Position numbers and translations under genes: made by a program
NCBI GenBank assembly: GCA_036852015.1
Contig: JAANDG010000134.1
Coordinates: 62,001-126,000, forward strand
DNA from: Pelodera strongyloides
Taxonomy: Eukaryota > Nematoda > Chromadorea > Rhabditida > Rhabditidae
Direction: 5' to 3'
DNA length: 64,000 bases
The notes under the pieces: generated by a model
What the model was told of the DNA's origin: nothing
Databases searched by the model: none
Seen by the model: only the letters and a program-made list of their open reading frames with translations
In this document: piece after piece, positions 53,006-62,660 of the stretch
Layout of the letters: every line of letters starts with the position of its first letter
How positions within the stretch are numbered: position 1 is the stretch's first letter

Positions 53006-56000
53006 ATGCCCGGTTTCAAGAGCAGAATCCCACGGCTCAAGGCACTAATGCTACAAAAGAAGAAAGAGAAACAAGATGGAGTCGATTATTTCAGCGTCCT
53101 GCCAAATGAAATTCTAGAAAATATTTTTGCGCATCTTCGACCGAAATTTTTATTTAAAAATGTGCTTCCGGTATGCCGGAGGTTCTATTAGTAAGTTTGA
53201 TTTTACTTTCTAACGTTCGCTTTTCTTCTCTAACGTTTCTGAAGTGCGAAAACTGCGAAATTAGGCGTAGGCTTAGACTTAGGGCTACGTATTATCCATA
53301 AAATGTTTTCGCAGTTTTCACTTTCTCGAAAGCGGACTGAGAACATGGCTGAACTTCCGCATGCATGCGGTCATTTAAAGCAAAAAGCATCAATCGTGCA
53401 GCATGTGCATGCGGATTGGATGCGGCATGCGTGTTTTTTAAACGACCGCATGCATGCCAAGTGTGACCTGAGAAACTCTGCAAGTCTGTAAAACCAAAAG
53501 AAGCGCCTCAAAAGGTGGGACTGAAAGAATTAAAAAAATATTATTTACGTAGGAAGGCGCTCATACAATCTACTGTATTTGCGGGTTTTCTTATTATTTC
53601 CTTTCCAGTGTCGTCAATAACAAAAGATGGTGGAGACTTCGGATTGGGGTAACTTATTTATTTTAATTTGTATTAACTTATACGTATTGATAACAATATT
53701 ATAATTACAGTAACGTTCACACAAGAGTTGTAAGCGTTTGATTTGATAAATCCTTTGTGATACCGCATAATAACAACATATTCGTTTTCAATTTATTTAC
53801 ATTTGTAACTTATTTATTTTTATGTGCATTCTTTTTCTTCGAAAGACCACGCTCAACATAACAAAACGGTAACTAAGTAGACTACGGCTACCACCTGAAA
53901 AAAATGTAATGTTTTTTATATTATAAGAATAAATTACAGAAATACCCGCCGCTAACACATTTGCATGGTGTTGATATGCTCGACTCTTCACCATTGAGGT
54001 ATGTTGTAAATATTTAAAGGGAAATACCGGCTGGTTTTTGAAACACATCATCGCCAACTGAGTTCTATGTGTTTATGCTCTCGAATTTAGCTCGAATTTT
54101 TATTATCATTTAAGCTCACTTGCATAAGCTGCATAAGAATTCAGTTGTCCACGATGCTTTTCAAAAACCGCCCGGTGTTATCGCTTTAAAGTCCACCACC
54201 AAACCTAAGCTTAGGAGTTTCACTAGTCAGCTTTCTGATAAAAACTGCCTACCAGCTCGGAACTGGGACACGAAGTGAAACTAATTACAACAATTGCTTT
54301 AGGTACTTAGATGCTATATGGAGAGAGGAGGAGGCGTGGTCTAATTGGGAGCACCAGAAACGGTAACATTTTCTGTAAAGGAGCATAAAAAAGCTGGAAC
54401 TCGGCTCTGGTCTACGAATTAGTGAGCTCCAGAGACATAGATCATCTTTAAAGCGAAATGTTATCCTCTTTGGAAAATTTGCATATGATAAGCAAATCCT
54501 ATGTATCCTATGCTAATTTTGTACGATCGTCCACGGCAATCGTACAAAATTAGCCTGGGATACAAAGGATTTGTATATACAAAGGATTATCATATGCAAA
54601 TTTTCCAAAGAGGCTAACATTTCGCTTTAATACATTCTAGTTTGTACATTGTATGCTTTACCCTTTTACTATTGTGTATTAACTAATAAGATGTTATTCT
54701 AACCAACTGGAAGTTGGCGTATTCTATTTGAGTGATACCTTAGGGTCAGTGCTGAAATGATGTCATATTTTTTGTTAGATGGGATCCCAAGTGCCAGAGG
54801 ATTACGTTGTGGCGGCCACTGTATTTTTAAGTACTAATGCATGCCATGCCGTCAGTAGAAAGCCGTAATCAGCGGAAAAACACCTACAACAACTGTGCGC
54901 TTCATTGCGTTGCGGGGCTCATTTTCTGTCCCATTTCGTTGCTGCGCGCATATATCGTCCCAAAATGGTGCAGCGCGCAACTCATTGATTCTCGGTAAGC
55001 GACGATTGAGAGTTTTTGAAAAACGTTATTTATAGGCATGTGACGATGTCCTATGTGGGAAAAATCGAAGCTGTGAGACTTTTCCGCAAATCTTCCAGTC
55101 GGTTCTTTATATCGGCGGCGTCAAAGGAATCAAACTGGACAAGTGACAGATGTGGCAGAGTTCTTCAAGTGTGGAGCCTGGATAATCGAAACGTGAATGA
55201 TTTTCCTCCGTATTTTCGTTTTATTTTTGAAACACATCGAGTACACCGGCGTCCATATGCATGATGTGCAAGTGAGCATAATTTAGGATAGAAAATCGAG
55301 CTAAATTCGAGCAAATTAGCATAAATACGTAAGAATTTAGTTTAGCTTTTCAAAAGACGGACGGTATGTCGCATTAAAGCGAAATACCCGCAGGGTTTTT
55401 GAAGCACATCGAGTACTTATGTATGACATGCAAGTGAGCATAATTTAGAATAAAAAATCGAGCTAAATTACAGGAAAATTAGCATAAATACTACTTTATT
55501 AAAGGGTATGGTAATTATTAAATTCTCCTCAGAAGAGTTCGGAAGAAAATATTCCTATATTCACCACCACCACATCAACAATTCAGGACAACAACGGTCT
55601 ATTGTGTGAAACTATTGGACATACTAATACCGTTCCGAGCATCACAATGGGCGATAGAGATCAGTTCATAAGCGGTTCTTGGGACAAAAGTATTAAGCTG
55701 TGGAATATCGACAACTCGTCAGTAAGAGTGCGTTAGTTGACTTATAAGTTCGTGCAGAAGCGAAATGCTAGCCCCTTTGGAAAATTTGCATGTGATAAGC
55801 AAATCCTATGTATCCTATGCTAAGTTTGTACGATTGCCGTGGACGATCGTACAAAATTAGCATAGGATACATAGGATTTGCTTATCACATGCAAATTTTC
55901 CAAAGGGGCTAGCATTTCGCTTTAAAGTGAAATACTGGCCGGTTTTTGAAACACATCGAGTACACCAGCATTCTTATGCAGCTTATGCAAATGAATCGAG

Positions 56001-58207
56001 ATAATTCGTGCAAATTAGCATAAATACGTTAGAATTCAGTTGTCCACGGTGCGTTTCAAAAACCGTATAAAAAGTTTTCCGAGTCTTGTTTACTCAAACG
56101 TGGCTGTGAAAACCGTTTTGCATAATATCGCTCAAATAAACTTGGTCAAAAATCGAAGTTTGAATTTCATAAGCTATAGGATGCGGCCGTCCCTTGTAAG
56201 CCTAAGCCTAAGCCTACGCCTAAGCCTAAGCCTAAGCCTAAGTTCTATTGGTTGCAGGAAATTGCAAGCTTCCAAGGCGAGCATCTCAACAAGCAAGTTG
56301 CTTATGAGAACGGGTTACTGGCGAGTTGCTCAGTTCTCGGCACTCTTTCTATCCACGATCCCTACAATGGACTTCAGGCGAGTAATGGTATTTTGTTGGT
56401 AATCCACTGATTCGGTTCCAGCCCTATACCCTAATTTCACAGTCAAAATTTATGACGGTCTCCGATAATTAGAATGCATGGCGAAAATTCGTGTGCGCAA
56501 AAATGCGCATTGAAATTCTCACTGAGGAAACTCCGCTTCAACGCCGCGTACCCGCAAAAAAAGGCCCGCCATCACTTCAGATGGGCGGCGCTTCCCGGGC
56601 ATTCAGCTCCAGTTGCTGAGCCCGCCTGGCGTTTTTGGGTGCGCGGCAAGTGATCCACATGTGCGCCCCTGGAGCGCACCGTGACTGCAGTAGCTGCGCC
56701 ATTAAAATTCGCGCCATTACAATTGGCGGAAAATCTTTCCTGTGTGGCGATGATGCCGTGTTTCATGTTTGCTATTAGTTTTCTTTTACAGGAACTCAGT
56801 CGATTGACGTATCGATGTCCCATAAATCACATCAAACTTGCACGGGCAATCGTATTCAAGGTGAGATCGTACTTTTCATTTGCTTGTGTTAAACCTAAGC
56901 CTAAGCCTAAGCCTAAGCCTAAGCCTAAGCCTAAGCCTAAGCCTAAGCCAAGCCTAGTCCCATTCCGTGAGGATTTTTATTTTTAAAGCGAAATCCCGAC
57001 CGTTTTTTGGAAGCGTATCGAATACACCAGCATTCTTATGCAGCTTATGCAAACGAACATAAATTAGCATAAAAATCGAGATATTCGAGCAAATTAGCAT
57101 AAATACGTAAGAATCAGTCGTCCATGATGCAATCATTCTGATTCCAGAGTCCATTGGTGTACATGGCATGCTGGGACGAACTGTTTGTCGTCGATATTCG
57201 TAAACTTAATACGCCCGTTCAACGGCGTGAATATGACCAAGCATTAGAGCCCGGTTCTGAATTCGAAGTGACTATGGATTGGCACGATGGGCTCCTGCAA
57301 TGTTGCAATCACAGGTTGGCAAGAACATTGAGTTAGCTGCTTACAGTTTATTGGACTATGCACCCGGACACCCGTGGACACTAAGTGGGACACCAACTGG
57401 ACACCCATGGACACCCTTTGACACCCACTTAAATAACTCATATATTTGGCCTTGTGCTTCAAAATAATAAATAAACTTAAACATTCCTTCCCCGTGGTTG
57501 GTGTGTTCCTTCTGCTTCTATTCCTTTCCCGCTACTTCCAGCGGCGCGCGCGGGAATACGGGCTAATGAATAGAATATCGCTAGTACTTTACGCATACGA
57601 AATTTCAGGGATAATCGTAGCACCGAAGGGGCCTTGGATTGGACGTATGCCTTATTGCCTGAATGTGAAGATACACTATGGTGTAATCGCTTGTTTTAGG
57701 GGTATGGTGCAAATGTATGAGCCGTCCACTCTGAGGCTTTCTTACTCTTTTCCTACGTGCAACCAAGATGAATATAAGCAGTATCGAGCAAATAAACTGG
57801 TCAGAAATCGTGGTTCGCTGCTGGTTCAAACTGGTAAAGTGGTAAAGGTACTAAACGTTTCATCATGTTCAAGTTTATTATTGATATTTCACACAAAGTA
57901 AGAATGACGGCCATAGAATGTGGCGCAAGTCTAAGCCAACGGAAATATATGTGTCACCTCTCTTGTGTGTTAGGTTCAATCTTTTACAGAAGTCAAACAA
58001 CAATTCTGAATCAACTCTTTGCTTGCTCTACTCTTACTATTAAAATCAATATTTCAGGCATTTTCTTTACGACAGGGACATGCACATCTGGGAACTTTCA
58101 ATCAGTTCCCTGATAATCAGTACCCAACTACAATGGACGCCCGAGATGGAAATGTGGTCGTGGGATGCAGTCGCGGCTCATTAATTACTTGGACTGTTGA
58201 TGATTAG
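53006..58207 (+). CDS. F-box/WD40 protein, copy D (431 aa)
   Basis: Eleven exons: 53006-53190, 53609-53648, 53940-53998, 54303-54362, 55036-55192, 55587-55727, 56258-56377, 56792-56860, 57148-57314, 57700-57847 and 58058-58207. They total 432 codons, open throughout. Order: F-box (YFSVLPNEILENIFAHLRPK, then NVLPVCRRFY), RWWRLRIG, EEEAWSNWEHQKR helix, then propeller blades RVLQVWSLDNRN, SGSWDKSIKLWNIDNS, YENGLLASCSVLGTLSIHD, LFVVDIRK, YEPSTLRLSYSF and GSLITWTVDD. Same exon phases as copies A and C. The exon-7 donor is GC (CAG|gcgagt); the exon-9 donor is GTTGGC. ATG follows TTTCAG by 3 nt. Probable SCF substrate receptor. Exon 10 and its flanks are duplicated downstream. Confidence 0.88.
53358..53463. 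repeat. GCATGCATGCGG palindrome in copy D intron 1
   Basis: CCGCATGCATGCGGTCATTT faces AACGACCGCATGCATGCC. The core CGCATGC recurs. Confidence 0.75.
54013..54189. mobile_element. Family-A MITE in copy D intron 3
   Basis: TTAAAGGGAAATACCGGCTGG to ACCGCCCGGTGTTATCGCTTTAA. Begins 15 bp after exon 3. Confidence 0.85.
54448..54630. mobile_element. Family-A2 near-perfect palindrome, copy 1
   Basis: TTAAAGCGAAATG to CATTTCGCTTTAA. Interior TTTGGAAAATTTGCATATGA is mirrored. Same ends as family A but a different body. Second copy at 55757-55925. Confidence 0.9.
55213..55505. mobile_element. Two damaged family-A copies in tandem
   Basis: First copy (55213-55377) lacks the left tip and ends GGACGGTATGTCGCATTAA. 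The second (55374-55505) starts TTAAAGCGAAATACCCGC and has no right end. They meet at one TTAA. Lie right after exon 5 of copy D. Confidence 0.75.
55757..55925. mobile_element. Family-A2 near-perfect palindrome, copy 2
   Basis: AGCGAAATGCTAGCCCCTTT to AAAGGGGCTAGCATTTCGCT. The whole 165 bp folds back. Its right TTAA is the left TTAA of the next family-A copy. Confidence 0.9.
55922..56066. mobile_element. Family-A MITE, right end truncated
   Basis: TTAAAGTGAAATACTGGCCGG. Right side stops at TTTCAAAAACCG and joins a half copy of the 610-bp palindrome (GTATAAAAAGTTTTCC). Confidence 0.8.
56197..56251. repeat. Telomeric array before exon 7 of copy D
   Basis: About nine AAGCCT units (one ACGCCT), ending 7 bp before the GTTGCAG acceptor of exon 7. 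Confidence 0.92.
56891..56957. repeat. Telomeric array after exon 8 of copy D
   Basis: About ten CCTAAG units, 31 bp after exon 8, matching the copy-A array at 31613-31702. Confidence 0.92.
56983..57131. mobile_element. Family-A MITE before exon 9 of copy D
   Basis: TTAAAGCGAAATCCCGACCG on the left. Right end cut at CGTCCATGATGC, 16 bp before exon 9. Confidence 0.8.
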
Positions 58208-58700
58208 AATAAAAATGAAAAATCTCTCCATTCTCGTTGTGCATTGTCTCATTTTTTTTACAAGTTGCAACCCTGTCTAAAAATCTGCTAGATGCGTATG
58301 ATCGCTCGTGTGTTCACAAACAACGATTGCCGACGAATTGACGCCAAATAGCCGCCGCACTTTCGCCTGAAACAGGCAAGTTCGCGGCGGCTACCGGCTA
58401 ATGAATATGGCCAGCACTCTAAGTATACGAAATTTCAGGGATAATCGTAGCACCGAAGGGGGGACTTGTATTGGATGTTTGCTTTATTGCCTGAATGTAA
58501 AGATAAACTATGGTGTAACCGCTTGTTTTAGGGGTACGGTGCAAATGTATGAGCCGACCACTCTGAGGCTTTCCTACTCTTTTCCTACGTGCAACCAAGA
58601 TGAATATAAACAGTATCGAGCAAATAAACTGGTCAGGAATCGTGGATCGCTTGTTGTTCAAACTGGCAAAGTGGTAAAGGTACTATCCATTTCATAATAT

Positions 58701-58880
58701 TTAAAGGGAAATATCGGCCGGTTTTTGAAACGCATCGTGGACAACTGAATTCTTGCGTATTTGTGTTAAGTTGCTGAATTTGGCTCGATTTTTTATTCTA
58801 ATTTATGCTCATTTGCATAAGCTGCATAAGAATGCCGATGTAGTCGATGTGTTTCAAAATCCGGTCGGTATTTTGTTTAA
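58701..58880. mobile_element. Family-A MITE inside the duplicated tail
   Basis: TTAAAGGGAAATATCGGCCGG to CCGGTCGGTATTTTGTTTAA. Shares its right TTAA with the next element. Confidence 0.88.
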
Positions 58881-59176
58881 AGCGGTATTGTACCTTCTTT
58901 TGAGTTTTTTGACTGATAGTAGTAAACTAAAACAATGAAAAACATCAAAATAGCAGCAAATGGCCACGTCCGACGAAAAACTAACTCAAAGGTACCGATT
59001 TCTATGTAAACCCCAAATTTTGTGCCCTAGCCTGCCTTTTTTGTTCTCAGGGCACTATGGTTATTTAAATCCCGCACGAAAAGAACAACAGACATTGGCG
59101 AGAGGTCGGGCGCGTAGAGTGTTAAACGTGCTAGACAGGTAGAGGGCGGTGAAAAGGAGGTACAATACTGCTTTAA
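58877..59176. mobile_element. 300-bp TTAA-bounded palindromic element
   Basis: TTAAAGCGGTATTGTACCT to AGGTACAATACTGCTTTAA. Different body from family A but the same TTAA flanks and AAAGCG start. Interior carries CTAGCCTGCCTTTTTTGTTC. Confidence 0.8.
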
Positions 59177-59454
59177 GGTTTTTTTTATTGACGTTTCACA
59201 CAAAGTAAGAATGATGGTGATATGATATCGCGCAAGACTCTATGTGTCAGAAAGCCAACGAAGTATGTGTTTGTGTCAGAAAATATGTGTAGAAATATGT
59301 GTATGTCTGTGTCAGAGTGACTGTGTCAAATATGTGACTATGAATATGTGTCAGAAACCTCTCTGTTAGCTCACTGGCGGGGATTCACTTCTTTTATAAA
59401 AGTCTAACAACAAGCCTGAATCAAATCTTCACTTGCTCTATTCTTGGCTAATTG

Positions 59455-59645
59455 TACATATGACTGCATGACTGCATGACTGCAAATTTGACTGCAAAGC
59501 AGTCGTTGACTGCAAATTGGCAAATTTGACTGCAAAGCTAGTTGACTGCATAAAAATTGACTGCAAGTTGACTGCACCAAATTTGACTACAAGTTGACTG
59601 CATCGAGTTTGACTGCAAGTTGACTGCACCAAATTTGACTACGTT
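59455..59645. repeat. TTGACTGCA irregular tandem field
   Basis: About 15 iterations of (T/A)TGACTGCA with variable linkers (AATTTGACTACAAGTTGACT), 190 bp long. Confidence 0.85.
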
Positions 59646-60413
59646 TCATACTAAATGACAAATGAACCAAAGTGCCTGCAGAACCAAATGCAAAACTACA
59701 TCCAGTACTTACAAGCTGGAACGTACTTAGGTCAGTCAGAAGACGTTAACAAGAACGTGTCCTATGAAAACTATTGCGCCCAAGCAACTGGTTTTGTTCC
59801 TCTCATTAAGCCGAAACAAAACATCGCAAAATGGCTGAAAATCTTCAACTTTTTTTATTAAATAGCATAACGAGCAAAGTGAGGTAAATATAAGGCCAAT
59901 GGAGAGCTATATAGCGCTTACAATCAGTCATAAACAAACATACTAACATAATTTTCTCGAATCGATTGAACTAAATGCAACAAACGAAATAAAAAATTCT
60001 TTTAAAACATGCTTTCAAAAGCAGATGAGGAACCGCTGGCGCGGTAACAATTTTGCCAAAAAAAGTCCTTAAGCGTCCTGAAAACTGGCCAAAAACATAA
60101 AAAAACTACTAAAACAGCATTCCCAAAAAAAACTAACAACAAGTCCGAAAAACTAAGAACTCCTAAAACAATCCTCCTAAGAACTAACTAAAAATTCCTA
60201 AAAACTAACAAACTCCTAAAACAGGCTCTCTAAAACCATCAAATAAGTTCTAAAAACTAGCAAAATCCTAACCAAGCCTCTGAAAAAGTAACAAACATAA
60301 GACGGCAACAAGAACAAAACAAAAAATGTATAACAAAGTGGGTGAGAACAAATCGCTTTAACTGAACTCCAAAACAGTGGGCAATAATTCCCAAAAGACG
60401 GCTGGGCAATCAC

Positions 60414-60786
60414 TTATATATTGTCTCTTGCCTGCTTGCTCTCCAAACGCCCAGAGCGTCGTCTCTTCACAGGAGGTGACGACTGCACAGTTTCAGAGGC
60501 GTCCAGAAGCCTGCAAATTCACTTATGATGCACTTCTTTGTATACAAATTGTTAACTTTTTTTAAAATTCTTTTACACTAAGAACGTGCACCCTTATTCA
60601 ATTCTTGGTCATAAACAATAAACAACAAAGCAATAATGAATATACGACATACCTATTTGTTGCAGTCATCAAAGAACAAAAGCTCAGATCACCGTCTGGA
60701 TTAGGTGTGATTCCCACAGCTGCCGTTGTATTAAGGTCCCTTAAAGAAGAAAACAGTTCATTAATGGCAGGGTGGACATGCATGTT
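60414..60786 (-). CDS. 3' end of an unrecognised gene, two exons
   Basis: Minus-strand exons 60786-60653 and 60510-60414 join with matching phase (ACAAATAG|gtatgt to TTTGCAG|GCTTC) and end at TAA. The protein has a hydrophobic-polar part (NMHVHPAINELFSSLRDLN, then PNPDGDLSFCSLMTATN) and a basic C-terminus (SSPPVKRRRSGRLESKQ) that looks like a nuclear localisation signal. I do not recognise the family. An upstream exon may be 61382-61270 (VAGGGSKTGRKRRGTSATRR), also basic, but its donor phase does not fit directly to 60786, so another exon must lie between (for example near 60921-60901, LKRNMD) or it belongs elsewhere. Chromatin or kinetochore-type roles are speculation. Confidence 0.55.
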
Positions 60787-61269
60787 CTGTGGCCATAAAA
60801 GGAAAAATGGCAGAGCATACGTATACATGTATAGTAAATGCAGATGACATAACAGTGAACTGCAGCCGGATAGTGACTACTTACATCCATGTTACGCTTC
60901 AAAAACTAGCCGTTACGTCACGAATTGAACCCCCCCCACCCCCTAGGTATGTTCATACGAAAACAGGAAATTAGAGGACTCTGAGAAACAAGAGTATACA
61001 AGCTACGTAGCTTTTGTGGCTGTTTTACATTCCGTACCTTACACTTCGGTAGATTTCCGGAGAAGAGAAGAGCACAGCACCTTCGTCAACGCGGCTAAAG
61101 AATAGGGAATAGTTAGCACCGCACAATTTTTATTCTCAGGCATTCTCTCAGTACAGACATAAAATAAATTTAAAGAATAGGAAATAGAACGTCAACGCAC
61201 AATTACAATTCTTAGGCATTCACAGTACATACCTAGAATAAATTTAATGACAAGAGATGAATGACTTAC

Positions 61270-61382
61270 TCGAGATTATAATACGGGTTCGCCACGTAGT
61301 TCCCCACCGCCGTATTATTGACTCTACGTGTAGCACTCGTGCCCCGTCGCTTCCTGCCTGTTTTGCTGCCACCGCCAGCAAC
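61270..61382 (-). CDS. Possible upstream exon, basic peptide
   Basis: TCTTAG acceptor at 61384-61383 and CTCGA|gtaagt donor at 61270. Open frame SKTGRKRRGTSATRRVNN then YVANPYYNL. Basic composition fits the gene ending at 60414, but phase 2 does not match the next identified exon. Confidence 0.35.
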
Positions 61383-61442
61383 CTAAGACCCATATTATAT
61401 ATTATTAATATTATTAGATGTTTTAACATCTGCAATACACAT

Positions 61443-62313
61443 ATTTTGTAGCACCCAAAACGAGACGAAATTCGGGTGGCCTTTTCCTCCTTGGCTTTGT
61501 GCCAAGTACCGTAATCGAGTTTTCGCTGAGGGACCCACCGCGGAAATTTGAATTCAAATTTTGGCGCGAACTGTATATTTCCGAAAAAAGTCAAATTTTC
61601 ACAAAAACAAAAGAGGAAAAGTTAAGTTTACATTTTTACGGGCAAGACAAGCCTGAACCAAAGAAAAAGTCAAACTCCACATATAAGGTTTACAATTTTA
61701 CAGGCAAAACGAGCCTGAACCAAAGAAATAACGGAAAACTGCACAGATAAGTATATTTATTGAACGGACAGTTTCAAAAATTATTTTCCTCTCTGAAGCG
61801 TTGCACTCTATTGGAATCCATGACGGTGACGGCGCACGAGTGGGCATCACATGTGGAAGTCCTGAAATAAAAATAAAGTTAGATACGACGGTAAATACGA
61901 ATGCAAGAGGCTGAACTAAAAAAACAGACACCAAGAGGTTAGAAGAATGTCCAAAAAAGGTTAGAAGCGAAATAGGAGTAACAAACCTGTCGAAAACGTG
62001 GCTGAGGCTTGTCCTAGGCCGGATTTCCGATTTCACAGAGCCTTCTTGTAGTGCAGACCTTCACCTGAACCTTCTTCTAGTCGAAACCTCTCACATATCT
62101 GAAAGAAAAAACACAATACAAAACAAAACGACAAAAAAATGACAACGAAACACGCACGACCGCACACCACAAAAACACGACGCCGAATGACCGGTGGGGC
62201 GCCGCGGCACGCCTTATATACCAAGGGTCCCGCAACGAAAACAGATTACGGTATTTGGCACAAAGCCAAGGAGGAAAAGGCCACCCGAATTTCGTCTCAT
62301 TTTGTTTTACTCA
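61443..62313. mobile_element. 870-bp element with about 75-bp inverted ends
   Basis: ACGAGACGAAATTCGGGTGG ... CTTTGTGCCAAGTACCGTAA at 61458-61520 is mirrored by TTACGGTATTTGGCACAAAG ... CCACCCGAATTTCGTCTC at 62247-62303. The interior holds a 58-bp tandem duplication (GGCAAGACAAGCCTGAACC / GGCAAAACGAGCCTGAACC) and AT-rich sequence. Short minus-strand frames inside (ERFRLEEGSG; LPHVMPTRAPSPSWIPIEC) are bounded by possible splice sites but match nothing I know. Confidence 0.65.
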
Positions 62314-62344
62314 TATTTTGTATGAGTACATCTTTGCAAGACAC

Positions 62345-62432
62345 AAACACTTGGCAAGAATCGAACCTGCCGACATGAATCGACACCTGTTCTGGAACTG
62401 CGCCTTAGACCACTCGGACATAAAGCACATGT
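62345..62432 (-). repeat. tRNA-Leu-like SINE or pseudo-tRNA
   Basis: Reverse strand: GTCCGAGTGGTCTAAGGCGC box A and T-arm GCAGGTTCGATTCTTGC. Acceptor arms TGCTTTA and CAAGTGT do not pair. Directly follows the 870-bp inverted element. Confidence 0.55.
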
Positions 62433-62504
62433 TAGACACTGCTGAAAGTTTGGTCATGTCCGGCCGACCGGCAAATATTCAACTAATGCGGAGCGGTGCG
62501 CGTC

Positions 62505-62660
62505 ACGGCGCGGCAATTTTGGAGCAATCTGAAATCTTTTCCCTCTACTCTTTCTCAACACTGTCTCGCTACCCTGGCAATTTTGGGGCAAAATAACCGC
62601 GGCAATTTTGGGGCAACGTTGCAAAACCGCGGCAATTTTGGGGCAACATCTTCCAGTGGC
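62505..62660. repeat. CGGCAATTTTGGGGCAA iterations
   Basis: Four copies of GCAATTTTGG(G)GCAA within 150 bp, two preceded by ACCGCGG. Repeat of unknown type. Confidence 0.8.

Larger units (their letters stand above)
58384..59455 (+). pseudogene. Tandem duplicate of copy D exon 10 and flanking introns
   Basis: 58384-58695 repeats 57541-57860: the same intron end (CGAAATTTCAGGGATAATCG), exon 10 (TATGAGCCGACCACTCTGAG) and donor (AAAGGTACTA). 59165-59455 repeats the following intron (CACACAAAGTAAGAATGA, GCCTGAATCAA), split from it by two TTAA elements. The final exon is missing. The copy has no stop in the exon-10 part but cannot encode a complete protein on its own; it might compete in splicing. 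Confidence 0.8.
58208..60413. other. Interval between copy D and the unrecognised minus-strand gene
   Basis: AATAAA overlaps 58208-58213 right after the copy-D stop. Contents: duplicated exon 10 (58384-58695), two TTAA elements, a remnant of intron 10 (59165-59455), a TTGACTGCA field, and about 700 bp with repeated AACTCCTAAAAC-like motifs (60100-60260). No intact gene seen. Confidence 0.5.

Noticed and set aside
57609..57700. 5' extension of copy D exon 10 (IIVAPKGPW frame)
   Set aside because: Open in copy D only; copies A and C start exon 10 at the internal TTTTAG acceptor, which also gives matching ph2 phase. The extension is intron.
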